Positions 1 to 11,447 of a stretch of DNA of 64,000 bases are shown one piece after another. The stretch is taken from NCBI RefSeq assembly GCF_016772415.1, contig NZ_JAGSGD010000003.1, positions 81,361-145,360 on the forward strand. The letters are read 5' to 3'. The notes below the pieces were generated by a model, which did no database searches, had not been told where the DNA came from, and saw only the letters and a list, made by a program, of their open reading frames with translations. Position 1 is the first letter of the stretch; every line of letters begins with the position of its first letter. Both the position numbers and the translations under genes were made by a program. This stretch comes from Phenylobacterium glaciei. GTDB taxonomy: Bacteria; Pseudomonadota; Alphaproteobacteria; Caulobacterales; Caulobacteraceae.

Positions 1-105
1 ACCCTGGTCTTCGCCCACGCGCGGCTGCTCGCGGCGAACGGCGATCTGGTGGCCAGCGGCTCGGCGGTGTTCCGCCGTGAGGCCCCCGCGCCGGTGGCCG
101 CTTAA
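1..105 (+). CDS. C-terminal fragment of a hotdog-fold (PaaI-like) thioesterase
   Basis: Only the last 34 codons are in the window, ending at a TAA. The peptide ends in LVFAHARLLAANGDLVASGS followed by VFRRE. This pattern, a final beta-strand with 'G.L.A.gsavFR', is how PaaI/YbgC-type hotdog acyl-CoA thioesterases usually finish. The catalytic part is missing, so the family call is an inference from the tail. About 195 nt without a gene separate it from atpH. Confidence 0.4.
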   Translation, partial: TLVFAHARLLAANGDLVASGSAVFRREAPAPVAA

Positions 106-300
106 ATGACCTCGTATGGCTCTATAGGGTCCGGTTTGGTTGCGGCCCGTAAAGTCGCGTGCTATCAGGCGCGCGGCTTCGGGCCAGGGGGTTCCTCAAG
201 CTCCGACGGCCAATGTGCTTTTCCAAGCGCTTTCAAGCCTTTAGGCCGCAGTAAGGGGCACCTTATTGCCGGCTTTCGACACGCACGGGCGGACAAATAA

Positions 301-855
301 GTGGCGGACGATTCCAAGACTTCGAATGTGGGCGGCCGATATGCTCAGGCCCTCTTCGATCTCGCGACCGAAGACGGGAACCTGGCGGCCGTTGAGGCCG
401 ACCTGAAGGCGCTCAAGACCATGCGCGCTGACTCCAAGGACTTCCGCACCCTGCTGGCCTCCCCGGCCTTCAGCGCCGATGAGAAGGGCCGCGCGATCGC
501 GGCGCTCGGCGCCAAGGGCAAGTTCAACACCACCACCAAGAAGTTCCTCGGCCTGATGGCCGCCAACGGCCGCCTCGCGGCGCTGCCGGCGGCGATCACG
601 GCCTTTGAGGCCCTCTCGGCCAAGAGCCGCGGCGTCGTCGCGGCCACTGTCACCACCGCGGTCGCCCTGACCGCGGCCCAAGCCAAGGGCGTCGCAGCCT
701 CGCTGCGCACCGCCCTGGGTAAGGACCCTGAAATCGAGACCCGTGTCGATCCGTCCATCCTGGGCGGTATCAAGGTGCGGGTCGGCTCGCGACTGTTCGA
801 TGCTTCACTTCGTTCGAAGCTCGATTCCCTCAAGTTCGCCCTGAAGAGAGCGTAA
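301..855 (+). CDS. atpH: F1Fo ATP synthase delta subunit
   Basis: The 184-aa protein is the stator subunit that joins the top of the F1 hexamer to the peripheral b-subunit stalk. The sequence has the usual helical N-terminal domain ([14 protein letters not shown] at the start) and the conserved C-terminal strand region ([20 protein letters not shown]), at normal family length. The start is GTG at 301; no strong Shine-Dalgarno is visible. It opens the F1 operon, with atpA 6 nt downstream. F0 genes are not nearby, which is the usual split arrangement in alphaproteobacteria. Confidence 0.95.
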   Translation: MADDSKTSNVGGRYAQALFDLATEDGNLAAVEADLKALKTMRADSKDFRTLLASPAFSADEKGRAIAALGAKGKFNTTTKKFLGLMAANGRLAALPAAITAFEALSAKSRGVVAATVTTAVALTAAQAKGVAASLRTALGKDPEIETRVDPSILGGIKVRVGSRLFDASLRSKLDSLKFALKRA

Positions 856-2397
<1,542 letters not shown>

Positions 2398-2408
2398 GAC
2401 CTGAGCCG

Positions 2409-3038
2409 ATGGCCCCTGAGCCCAAAGCCCTGAGCGCCTGGTCCGGCGAGTTCGGCGATCGGTACACCGAGCGCAGTGGCGCTTCGGCCGATGTCGTTCG
2501 CGGACGCGCGCGGGTGTGGGCGGAGGTGCTGTCGAAGATGGACGGCGACATGCCGGGAAGCGCCATCGAGGTCGGCCCCAATCTGGGCCTCAACCTCCTG
2601 GGCATCTCGGCGCTCTGCGACATGGAGCTTTGGGCCATCGAGCCCAACGCTTCGGCCCGCGAGCGGCTTGTCGCCGACGGCGTCCTGCCAGCCGATCGGG
2701 TGATCGAGGGCTTCGGCCACGCGATCCCGATGGCCGACAAGGCTGTCGATATGGCCTTTACGGCGGGCGTGCTGATCCACGTGGATCCCAGCCTGCTCGA
2801 GGCGACGATGCGGGAAGTTCACCGGGTCGCCGCCAAATACGTTTTTTGTTCTGAGTATTTCTCGCCGAAGCCGGAGGCCATTCCCTATCGCGGGGAAGAG
2901 GGCCTGCTCTTCAAAAACGACTTCGGCGGGCTCTACCTGGATATGTTTCCCGACCTCGTGCTGGTCGATTACGGCTTCTTCTGGAAACGGACGACCGTGA
3001 TGGATAACAGCACCTGGTGGTTGTTTAGAAAGGTCTGA
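2409..3038 (+). CDS. SAM-dependent methyltransferase of the pseudaminic-acid-associated methylase type, inside the atp operon
   Basis: The 209-aa class I methyltransferase has a motif I variant ([15 protein letters not shown], residues about 52-66) and a later '[13 protein letters not shown]' block. Its C-terminal pattern '[17 protein letters not shown] ... [21 protein letters not shown]' matches, from memory, the family called pseudaminic acid biosynthesis-associated methylase (TIGR03587). No sugar-biosynthesis gene is next to it. It is wedged between atpA (11 nt upstream) and atpG (8 nt downstream) on the same strand, so it must be co-transcribed with the F1 genes. Substrate unknown; it could act on a glycan, a small molecule or a protein. 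Composition is like its neighbours, so it is not obviously a recent arrival. Confidence 0.8.
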   Translation: MAPEPKALSAWSGEFGDRYTERSGASADVVRGRARVWAEVLSKMDGDMPGSAIEVGPNLGLNLLGISALCDMELWAIEPNASARERLVADGVLPADRVIEGFGHAIPMADKAVDMAFTAGVLIHVDPSLLEATMREVHRVAAKYVFCSEYFSPKPEAIPYRGEEGLLFKNDFGGLYLDMFPDLVLVDYGFFWKRTTVMDNSTWWLFRKV

Positions 3039-3046
3039 GGCGAGAA

Positions 3047-3916
3047 ATGGCTAGCCTCAAGGAGATGCGCGACCAGATCAAAAGCGTGGAATCCACGCAG
3101 AAGATCACGCGCGCGATGCAGATGGTGGCCGCGGCGAAGCTTCGCCGCGCGACCGATGCTGCTCAAAACGCCCGGCCCTATGCCCAGCGCATGGCCGCGG
3201 TGATCGCCAACCTGGCGGCAGGGGTGTCCGGTGACGGCGCGCCCAAGCTGCTGGTGGGGACGGGCCGTCAGGACCGTCACCTGGTGGTGGTCACCTCGTC
3301 CGACCGCGGCCTGGCCGGCGGGTTCAATTCCTCGATCATCCGCGCCGCCCGTGACCGGATCAACGCCCTGCTGGCCGAAGGCAAGGACGTGAAGATCATC
3401 ACGGTGGGCAAGAAGGCGCGCGACCAGCTGCGCCGGCTGTTCGCCGACCGCTTCCTCGCAAGCTTCGAAGCCGGCGTGCCGGGCCTGGCCTCGGCCCAAC
3501 CGGTGGCTGACAAGATCACCGAGCTGTTCGAAGCCGGTCAGGTCGACGTCGTGACCCTGGCCTTCAGCCGCTACAAGTCGGTGGTCGTCCAGACCCCGAC
3601 GCTCGCCCAATTGATCCCCGCCCAGGTGGCCGGCGCCGCCGCCACCATCGACCTCAAGGGCGCGGCCTACGAATACGAGCCGGACGAGGAGACCATCCTC
3701 GAGACCCTGCTGCCCCGGAACCTCACGGTCCAGGTGCTGTCGGCCCTGCTCGAAAACCAGGCCGGATTCTACGCCGCCCAGATGGCGGCGATGGATAACG
3801 CCACTCGCAATGCGGGCGACATGATCGCCGCCCTCAACCTGAAGAAAAACCGTACTCGCCAAGCGCAGATCACCAAGGAGCTGATCGAGATCATCTCCGG
3901 CGCCGAAGCGCTCTAG
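3047..3916 (+). CDS. atpG: F1Fo ATP synthase gamma subunit
   Basis: The 289-aa central rotor shaft couples proton flow to catalysis. The N-terminal helix signature ([20 protein letters not shown], then [16 protein letters not shown]) and the C-terminal helix ([20 protein letters not shown]) form the antiparallel coiled coil and are well conserved. A GAGGCGAGAA stretch serves as ribosome binding site. It lies 8 nt after the embedded methyltransferase and 22 nt before atpD. Confidence 0.97.
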   Translation: MASLKEMRDQIKSVESTQKITRAMQMVAAAKLRRATDAAQNARPYAQRMAAVIANLAAGVSGDGAPKLLVGTGRQDRHLVVVTSSDRGLAGGFNSSIIRAARDRINALLAEGKDVKIITVGKKARDQLRRLFADRFLASFEAGVPGLASAQPVADKITELFEAGQVDVVTLAFSRYKSVVVQTPTLAQLIPAQVAGAAATIDLKGAAYEYEPDEETILETLLPRNLTVQVLSALLENQAGFYAAQMAAMDNATRNAGDMIAALNLKKNRTRQAQITKELIEIISGAEAL

Positions 3917-3920
3917 CTAG

Positions 3921-5507
<1,587 letters not shown>

Positions 5508-5512
5508 GTCTG

Positions 5513-5779
5513 ATGGCCGGCAAGCTGCACTTTTCCCTGGTCTCGCCCGAGCGTGAACTGTTCTCGGGCGAGGTCGACCAGGTCGACGCGCCCGGGTCCG
5601 AAGGCGACTTCGGCGTGCTCGCCGGCCATGCCCCCTTCATGACGACCCTGAAGACCGGTCGGGTGAAGGTTTACAATGACGGCAAGGTGCTGGCCTTCGA
5701 CGTCGAGGGCGGGTTCGCGGACGTGACGCCGGACGGCCTGACCGTTCTCGCTGAGAAGGCGGTCGAGGCCGCCATTTAG
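5513..5779 (+). CDS. atpC: F1Fo ATP synthase epsilon subunit, short form
   Basis: The 88-aa protein consists of just the N-terminal beta-sandwich domain (KLHFSLVSPERELFSGEVDQ ... PGSEGDFGVLAGHAPFMTTL). The C-terminal two-helix domain that inhibits rotation in many bacteria (family length about 130-140 aa) is absent: the stop follows 'LTVLAEKAVEAAI'. The final gene of the F1 operon. Alphaproteobacteria are known to use a separate zeta inhibitor, which fits loss of the inhibitory helices. No zeta gene is in the window. Confidence 0.95.
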   Translation: MAGKLHFSLVSPERELFSGEVDQVDAPGSEGDFGVLAGHAPFMTTLKTGRVKVYNDGKVLAFDVEGGFADVTPDGLTVLAEKAVEAAI

Positions 5780-5872
5780 GCGCCGCCTCTTCGCCGCCGT
5801 ATTCTCGCATTACGGGGCTTGCGAGGGACGGCCACTTTGAGTGTGATAGATCGCAAGTCAGGGGACCCGTCT

Positions 5873-6541
5873 ATGCGTACCGCCATCATCAGTCTTATCG
5901 CCGCCGGCCTGGCCACTTCGGCCGCCGCGCAAACCATGGCGCCCATGGCTCCACCGGCCGCGCCGCCCGCGATGCCGGTCGCGCCGATGGCGCCGGCCAT
6001 GGCTCCGGCCGTCGCGCCCGTCGCAGCTCCGGCCCCCGCGCCTGAGCCCGAGAAGGTCTACGCCGTTCCCACCACCGGTGAGATCGGCCAGATCATCGAC
6101 GTGATCAACCGCATCTGCGTGCCCCAGGTGCGCGGCGGCGACATCAGCAAGCTCGCCACCAAGGATCTGGGCTTCAAGGTCAACAAGCGGGACGGGACCT
6201 ACACCCAGACCCTGGTGGCCAAGCCCTATACCCTGACCGTCTATGCGCCCGGCTCCAACAAGGACGTCTGCCGGATCGCGCTCAACTACACGCTCGGCGA
6301 GGAAAAGCCGATCATCGTGGGCCTCAACATCTTCTCGCTGCTGCACCAGCCCGAGCTGCTCCAGCAGCGCAACGACTTCGTGCCGGCTACCGACTACAAG
6401 CGCATCACCAACTCCTGGGAATATTTCACCGATCACGAGTCGATCGGCCTGGTCTTCCTGCAGCTGAAGAAGCCGGACGGCTCCTCGGTCACCGGCAAGT
6501 GGGACATGGGCGAAGTGCTCTATTCGGAACGCAAGTTCTAG
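5873..6541 (+). CDS. Secreted protein of unknown function with Pro/Ala/Met-rich linker
   Basis: I chose the ATG at 5873 because AGGGGACC lies just upstream and the first residues form a signal peptide (MRTAIISLIAAGLATSAAAQ, cleavage after AAAQ). Residues 20-60 are a low-complexity A/P/M linker (repeated APxMAP units). The remaining ~160 residues are a compact domain with two cysteines (RICVPQV and DVCRIAL) that could form a disulfide. I do not recognise the family; a periplasmic location is inferred. It follows atpC by 93 nt in the same direction and ends before a clear terminator. Confidence 0.75.
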   Translation: MRTAIISLIAAGLATSAAAQTMAPMAPPAAPPAMPVAPMAPAMAPAVAPVAAPAPAPEPEKVYAVPTTGEIGQIIDVINRICVPQVRGGDISKLATKDLGFKVNKRDGTYTQTLVAKPYTLTVYAPGSNKDVCRIALNYTLGEEKPIIVGLNIFSLLHQPELLQQRNDFVPATDYKRITNSWEYFTDHESIGLVFLQLKKPDGSSVTGKWDMGEVLYSERKF

Positions 6542-6572
6542 GCGTTCAGCCTCCGACATCGATATGAGTTCA

Positions 6573-6606
6573 GGCGCTGGAGACGACTCCAGCGCCTTTC
6601 TCTTTT
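6573..6606 (+). terminator. Rho-independent terminator after the atp/secreted-protein unit
   Basis: GGCGCTGGAG (6573-6582), loop ACGA, CTCCAGCGCC (6587-6596), then TTTCTCTTTT. Ten perfect base pairs followed by a T-rich run on the plus strand. Confidence 0.9.
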
Positions 6607-6636
6607 CCGGGACGGCCCGGTCATAGGAGGACAGCC

Positions 6637-6957
6637 ATGGCCTGGCTCATCCTGTTCGTCGCCGGTCTCTGTGAAATCGGCTGGGCCGTGGGCCTGAAGT
6701 ACACCGACGGCTTCACGCGGCTCTGGCCCACGGTGTTCACCGGCGCCAGCCTGCTGGTCTCCATGGCCCTGCTGGGGGTGGCGATGAAGTCACTGCCGCT
6801 GGGCACGGCCTATGCGGTCTGGACCGGCATCGGGGCGGTGGGGACGGTGATCCTGGGCATCGTGCTGTTCAAGGAGCCGGTGACGGTGGCCCGGCTGGTC
6901 TGTGTCGGCCTGATCGTGGCGGGTATCCTGGGGCTGAAGCTCTTCGGGAAGGGCTAG
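6637..6957 (+). CDS. sugE: SMR-family guanidinium exporter Gdx (SugE)
   Basis: The 106-aa protein has four predicted membrane helices. The Gdx/SugE signature is clear: the essential glutamate in '[20 protein letters not shown]' (helix 1) and '[19 protein letters not shown]'. Small multidrug resistance proteins work as dual-topology dimers exchanging protons for guanidinium or quaternary ammonium ions. A perfect AGGAGG lies 6-7 nt before the ATG. Only about 30 nt separate it from the upstream terminator, so there is no room for a guanidine riboswitch, the usual regulator of this gene elsewhere. Confidence 0.92.
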   Translation: MAWLILFVAGLCEIGWAVGLKYTDGFTRLWPTVFTGASLLVSMALLGVAMKSLPLGTAYAVWTGIGAVGTVILGIVLFKEPVTVARLVCVGLIVAGILGLKLFGKG

Positions 6958-7260
6958 GCGGTGCTCATCCTTCTCCCCTTGCGGGAGAAGGTGTGAGCGA
7001 AGCTGACCGATAAAGGTGTCGCGCTCCGTTATCCCCTTTGATCGTCATGGCCGGGCTTGTCCCGGCCACCCATGATCACGGGGGTGCAGTAAGGATGCGT
7101 GGCGCGCGCCGTGCGATCTGTGGCTAGGCGGAGATCATGGGTCCCCGGGACAAGCCCGGGGATGACGAATGTTTGCTTGCGAGGTCTACCGACCCCTCAT
7201 CCGAACCTGATCCACAGGGCCACCTTCTCCGGCAAGGGAAGAGCGCCGAGCCGAGCGCCG
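6958..7260. repeat. Intergenic palindromic repeats between sugE and the hydrolase
   Basis: This 303-nt gap holds no gene. A hairpin CCTTCTCCC/GGGAGAAGG (6969-6977 with 6983-6991) comes first. Then a pair of inverted elements faces each other: one at about 7047-7078 with core GGCCGGGCTTGTCCCGGCC, and its mirror at about 7134-7168 with core CCCCGGGACAAGCCCGGGG. Both keep an outer CGTCAT and inner CCATGATC while the stem letters differ in a compensating way. The same family recurs at 26360-26485, and a look-alike at 18125-18256. Confidence 0.8.
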
Positions 7261-8019
7261 CTAGGCCGGGGCGCGGGCGTCCAGCCGTTCTAGCCAGTCC
7301 CAGGCCTGGGTGGCCACGGCCTGCCAGCCGGTTTCCCCCAGCAGCCAGTGGCTCATGCCGGCCATCTCGATGTAGTCGGCGGCCAGGCGCTGGGCGGTCT
7401 GGCGGGCGGTCATCGGCGGGTGGACCACGTCGCGCTGGCCCACCATCACCAGGCAGGGGACGCCGATCCCCCCCGTGCCCACGCTGGTGGTCATGAAGGG
7501 GTCGAGCCACCAGTTCAGCGCCTCCCACAGGGCCCGGCCGCTCTCGGGGCGCAGGCGCTGGACGGCCGCCTCGCGCTCGGCGCTGGGCATGCGGTCGAGG
7601 CTGTAGGTCCGCATCAGGGTGCGGTCAGGGCTGATGCTCTGGGCGAAGGCCGCCCCCATCATCAGGCCAAAGGCGGTGACCGCCTCCTCCATGGAGGAGC
7701 CCGCCACGCCCCAGGGCGGCGATGGGGCCAGCAGGACCAGGGCCTTGAGCGGCGCCCGCTTGGCGGCCAGCTGGCACACCAGACCGCCGAGCGAGTGGCC
7801 GATCAGGATCGGCGGCTCGGGCAGGCTCGTGCACAGGGCGGCGATATCCTTGGCATAGTCGGTCATCGACAGGCCGGCGACCGAGCCGCCCGCCTCGCCG
7901 TGGCCGCGCAGGTCCGGGGTCAGGACGGTGTGGCCGGCGGCCTCGAAGGGCGCGCGGAAGGCCTCGAAGGCCCAGCCGCCACAGAAGGCGCCGTGGACCA
8001 TGACGATGGGAGCGGCCAT
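7261..8019 (-). CDS. Alpha/beta hydrolase
   Basis: The 252-aa soluble enzyme has the oxyanion-hole motif MVHGAFCGGW, the nucleophile elbow GHSLGG (Ser76), an acid in 'VGQRDVVHPP' and a histidine in 'GMSHWLLGE', a complete Ser-Asp-His triad. It is similar to esterase/lipase-type hydrolases (EstC/MenH-like), but the substrate cannot be told. The start codon overlaps the rppH stop by one base (TGATG), so it is co-translated with rppH. Confidence 0.88.
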   Translation of the reverse strand: MAAPIVMVHGAFCGGWAFEAFRAPFEAAGHTVLTPDLRGHGEAGGSVAGLSMTDYAKDIAALCTSLPEPPILIGHSLGGLVCQLAAKRAPLKALVLLAPSPPWGVAGSSMEEAVTAFGLMMGAAFAQSISPDRTLMRTYSLDRMPSAEREAAVQRLRPESGRALWEALNWWLDPFMTTSVGTGGIGVPCLVMVGQRDVVHPPMTARQTAQRLAADYIEMAGMSHWLLGETGWQAVATQAWDWLERLDARAPA

Positions 8020-8510
8020 CAGGCGGCGCGACCCGTCAGGCCCGCGAAATCGTGGAAGGCGGTGACGACGGCCTCGTAGGTGGCCTTCTTGAAGGGGACC
8101 ACCAGGCCTGGCGTTTCGGAAAGCTTGCCCCAGCGCCAGTCGTCGAACTCGGGATGGCCTTGGCCGCCAAGGTCAATCTCGCTGTCTTCGCCGTCGAAGC
8201 GCAGGGCGAACCAGACCTGGCGCTGGCCCTTCCAGCCCTTGGCGATCTTGCTGCCGTTGTGGCCGGCGGGAAAGTCATAGGCCATCCAGCCGTCGGTGCG
8301 GCCGAGCAGGGTGGTGGATGTGACCCCGGTCTCCTCGGCCAGCTCGCGCTGGGCGGCGGCGTACAGATCCTCGCCGGCGTCGACGCCGCCCTGCGGGAAC
8401 TGCCAGTTGTAGGGCTCGGGCGTGTTGACCCGCCGCCCTAGCCAGACGCGGCCGTCAGGGTGGAAGAGCACCACCCCGACGTTCGGGCGATAGGCGGCGA
8501 GGTCTTCCAT
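8019..8510 (-). CDS. rppH: RNA pyrophosphohydrolase (Nudix)
   Basis: The 163-aa protein matches RppH in length and pattern: 'YRPNVGVVLFHPDGRVWLGRR' near the N-terminus, then 'WQFPQGGVDAGED' and the full Nudix box GX5EX7REX2EEXG (GGVDAGEDLYAAAQRELAEE). RppH removes pyrophosphate from 5'-triphosphate RNA ends and triggers RNase E decay. It sits 10 nt after the divergent polysaccharide deacetylase gene, the common alphaproteobacterial order. Confidence 0.93.
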   Translation of the reverse strand: MEDLAAYRPNVGVVLFHPDGRVWLGRRVNTPEPYNWQFPQGGVDAGEDLYAAAQRELAEETGVTSTTLLGRTDGWMAYDFPAGHNGSKIAKGWKGQRQVWFALRFDGEDSEIDLGGQGHPEFDDWRWGKLSETPGLVVPFKKATYEAVVTAFHDFAGLTGRAA

Positions 8511-8520
8511 AGGCGCGAGA

Positions 8521-9678
8521 TTACCTGCGTGTGGTCAGCGCCGAGGCCGGCGCCAGTTGGTAGCCCCTAGATTCCACGCTTTGGGCCCACTGCGCCACCT
8601 GTGTCAGTGTCACGGGGTAGGCAAATCCCGATCCGAGCGCCTGGCCGTGCTGCAGGGCGCCGGCTTCCAGGGACAGGAGCTGCTGGTCGATCGCCTCCAC
8701 GGAGAGCTGGTCGTCGACGATGCGGTCGGCCGAGGCTCGGGGCAGGCCACCGCCGCGCCGCGAGGCCGAGCCGTCGTCGATGAAGGCCAGGCCGCGACCG
8801 CGCAGGGCGCCGGTGAAGGCGGTCATGGCGCTGTCGGAGCCCACGAAGCGGGAGCCGAGATAGTTGGTGACCCCGAAATAGCCGGTGGCCCGGCTGAGCA
8901 GCCATTCCAGCTTCTTCACCGTCTCCTGGCCCTGGGCCTGGGCCATCAGGGTGTAGGGGCCGGGATCGTTGTCGGGATAGTCCACCGGCTCCATGGGGGC
9001 TTCCAGCAGCACCTCATGGCCGTTCTGGCGGGCGAGATCGATCCAGCCCTGCAGGCCGTCGGAATAGGGCACGAAGGACAGCGTGATCTCGGGCGGCAGG
9101 TTTTCGATGGCCTGGCGGGTGGCCGTTGCGTTGAGACCCAGGCCGCCGATCACCAGGCCAACCTTGGGCCGGCCATTGCTGGCGAAGGGCCGGGCATAGG
9201 CCTCGGCAGGCGTCTTGCCGCCCGAGCCGATGATCGGCAGCAGTCCGCCGGACCCTTGCGCGGTCAGGCCGGCGATGGGGGCTGGGGGCAGGGGATCGGC
9301 GGCGTGGAAGGCCTGGCCGCCGGGGACGGTGATCACCGCCTGACCAAAGGCCGCTCCGGGGCCCAGGGGGTTTTCCGAGAGGCGGAAGATGTCGGTCGAC
9401 AGCGTCGTGCCGCCGGGATGGTCGGCGGTCAGGGCCTCGCGCCAGCCGGGGGGCGCGGCCATGGCGGCGACCTTGGCCAGGCTGATGCGGACCACCGGCG
9501 TGCCGGCCTTGGGATCGCCCATCAGGGTGACCAGGATCAGGGCCGCGGACATGAATAGGAAGGCCGCGCCGCCGGCACCCACATAGGGGTTGGCGATGGC
9601 CTTGGCGAACATCTCCTGCGCATTGATCCCCGGGCTGGGGGCGGCGGGGACCGTGACGAGCTTTTTCTTGGAAAACAT
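8521..9678 (-). CDS. Divergent polysaccharide deacetylase family protein (YibQ-like)
   Basis: The protein is about 385 aa from the ATG at 9678 (an in-frame ATG at 9696 is possible). It has a cytoplasmic leader, one membrane helix around residues 30-55 (FLFMSAALILVTLMG), then a periplasmic domain: 'RPKVGLVIGGLGLNATATRQ', 'ITLSFVPYSDGLQGWIDLAR', 'GHEVLLEAPMEP', 'NYLGSRFVG', 'AFIDDGS'. These are hallmarks of the divergent NodB-like superfamily. A role in peptidoglycan turnover with the neighbouring Ctp protease and EnvC is inferred from context. Confidence 0.85.
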   Translation of the reverse strand: MFSKKKLVTVPAAPSPGINAQEMFAKAIANPYVGAGGAAFLFMSAALILVTLMGDPKAGTPVVRISLAKVAAMAAPPGWREALTADHPGGTTLSTDIFRLSENPLGPGAAFGQAVITVPGGQAFHAADPLPPAPIAGLTAQGSGGLLPIIGSGGKTPAEAYARPFASNGRPKVGLVIGGLGLNATATRQAIENLPPEITLSFVPYSDGLQGWIDLARQNGHEVLLEAPMEPVDYPDNDPGPYTLMAQAQGQETVKKLEWLLSRATGYFGVTNYLGSRFVGSDSAMTAFTGALRGRGLAFIDDGSASRRGGGLPRASADRIVDDQLSVEAIDQQLLSLEAGALQHGQALGSGFAYPVTLTQVAQWAQSVESRGYQLAPASALTTRR

Positions 9679-9785
9679 AGACATGACCACGCGCAAGGCT
9701 TCAGCCGGGAGCCTGCGCGATCATGGTTAATGAAGGGCTACTTTTCGCCGCGCCGCAGCAGGTTGCAGGGTCGCAGGCGGGGCCG

Positions 9786-9870
9786 CATAGAGCGCGTCGT
9801 ACGCGCTCTATGTTTTGACTTTTGAGCCCCTTTGAACGGGTCAGATGATCATCTGACCCTAAAGGGCTCA
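9786..9870. repeat. Composite double-hairpin repeat, copy 1
   Basis: Hairpin A is CATAGAGCGCG-TCGTA-CGCGCTCTATG (9786-9812) followed by TTTTGACTTTT. Hairpin B has outer arms TGAGCCC..TTT / AAAGGGCTCA and an inner perfect 22-nt palindrome (9838-9859) starting GGGTCAGATGA. The same two-part layout appears at 21090-21202. Hairpin A with its T-run would read as a terminator on the plus strand, but no plus-strand gene ends here. Confidence 0.75.
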
Positions 9871-9889
9871 GCGTGGCCCCGCCCGTTGA

Positions 9890-11275
9890 CTACTTGGCGA
9901 GCGGCTTGGGCTCGAGCTTGGGCAGCTTGGAGACCACCTCGGCCATCTTGGCGGTGGGCTTGGGCAGCTTGGGCGTGGCGGCCACCGAGCCATAGCGCAG
10001 GACGTCCTTGGCGCGGGCCAGCTGGAAGTCGCCGGTGTTGGTGTTGAAGGCCTCGGGGGGCGCCTCGGCCGGTTCGTGGGCGCCGACCCGGGTCTTGCCC
10101 TCCTCGGCGTTCAACGCGTTGCGGAAGGAGGCCTCGCTGAACTGGAAGGCGCGGTTGGCGATGGCCTGGGCCTCGTCGCGGGTCTCGGCCACTTCCAGGT
10201 CCGGCTGGATGCCGGTCTTCTGGATGGAGCGGCCCGAGGGGGTGTAGTAGCGCGCCGTGGTCAGCTTCAGCGCGCCGTCCATGCCGCCGCGCAGCGGGAT
10301 CACGGTCTGGACCGAGCCCTTGCCGAAGCTGGTGAGGCCTACCAGTTCCGCGCGCTTGCGGTCCTGCAGGGCGCCGGCCACGATCTCGGCGGCAGAGGCC
10401 GAGCCGGAATTGATCAGCACCACCATCGGCAGGCCGCCGATGGCGTCGCCGGTGCGGGCGTTGTAGCGCTCGACGTCGCGGGGGTCGCGGCCGCGCTGGG
10501 AGACGATCTCGCCGCCCTCCAGGAACAGGTCGGAGATGCTGACGGCCTGGTCGAGCAGGCCGCCCGGATTGTTGCGCAGGTCGAGGATCAGGCCCTTCAT
10601 CTTGGGGTTCTTGGCGCGCAGGTCGGCGATCGCCGCCTCAGCCTCGTCGGTGGTCTTCTCGTTGAAGGCCGAGACCCGCAGATAGCCGTAGTCGCCCTCG
10701 AGCTTGGCGGTGGCGGACTTGGGCTTGATCACTTCGCGGATCAGCTTGACGTCGAAGGGATCGGTCTTCTCACGCGCGATGGTCAGGGTGACCGCCTCGC
10801 CGGGCTTGCCGCGCATCTGCTTGACCGCGTCGTTCACCGACAGGCCCAACACGCTCTCGCCGTTGACGGCGGTGATGAAGTCGCCGGCCTTGACCCCGGC
10901 CTTGAAGGCGGGCGTGCCGTCCATGGGCGAGATCACCTTGACCACGCCGTCCTCGCTGGTGACCTCGATGCCCAGGCCGCCGTACTCCCCGCGCGTCTGA
11001 TCGCGCATGTCGTCGAAGCTCTCGGGATTGAGGTAGCCGGAGTGGGGATCCAGCGAGGTCAGCATGCCGTCGATGGCCGCCTCGATGAGTTTCTTGTCGT
11101 CGACCTCGGTGACGTACTGACGCTCGACGGTGTCCAGCACGTCGCCGAACAGCTCGAGCATCTTGTAGGTCTTGGCCCGCGGCTGGGCCGAGGCCAGGGC
11201 CTGCTGGCTCACATAGGCCATGGACCCCGCCCCGAGGACGAAGGCCGAAACACCGATCAACAGATACTTGCGCAT
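9890..11275 (-). CDS. ctpA: C-terminal processing peptidase (S41 family)
   Basis: The protein is 461 aa from the ATG at 11275, which opens a signal peptide/anchor (MRKYLLIGVSAFVLGAGSMA). A PDZ domain covers about residues 95-180 (GGLGIEVTSEDGVVKVISPM, GVKAGDFITAVNGE). The S41 catalytic core has 'GLILDLRNNPGGLLDQAV', the Ser region NSGSASAAEI (Ser292/294) and Lys319 in SFGKGSVQT. Periplasmic, trimming exported or envelope proteins such as peptidoglycan hydrolases. It lies between envC and the divergent deacetylase, a conserved order. Confidence 0.93.
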   Translation of the reverse strand: MRKYLLIGVSAFVLGAGSMAYVSQQALASAQPRAKTYKMLELFGDVLDTVERQYVTEVDDKKLIEAAIDGMLTSLDPHSGYLNPESFDDMRDQTRGEYGGLGIEVTSEDGVVKVISPMDGTPAFKAGVKAGDFITAVNGESVLGLSVNDAVKQMRGKPGEAVTLTIAREKTDPFDVKLIREVIKPKSATAKLEGDYGYLRVSAFNEKTTDEAEAAIADLRAKNPKMKGLILDLRNNPGGLLDQAVSISDLFLEGGEIVSQRGRDPRDVERYNARTGDAIGGLPMVVLINSGSASAAEIVAGALQDRKRAELVGLTSFGKGSVQTVIPLRGGMDGALKLTTARYYTPSGRSIQKTGIQPDLEVAETRDEAQAIANRAFQFSEASFRNALNAEEGKTRVGAHEPAEAPPEAFNTNTGDFQLARAKDVLRYGSVAATPKLPKPTAKMAEVVSKLPKLEPKPLAK

Positions 11276-11447
11276 AACCAAGGCCCTAGGGCTCCCTTGC
11301 GGCGGAATTGAGCCGCTTAACCGCTTCACGTCCCCACCAGAACCCCAGGAGGTTCCTTAGTCTTCTCCGAGCCTGAACAGGCTCGGCCTCTTATGCGTTG
11401 AGCGTGACGGGCGCCGGAACCGGTGTCCACTTCCGTCTGTCACGCTC
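11276..11447. other. Intergenic region with two inverted repeats
   Basis: CCGAGCCTG/CAGGCTCGG (11367-11386) forms a tight stem with almost no loop. GAGCGTGAC (11400-11408) pairs with GTCACGCTC (11439-11447) right against the envC stop. Neither is followed by a T-run on the minus strand, so they look more like repeats than terminators. Confidence 0.5.
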
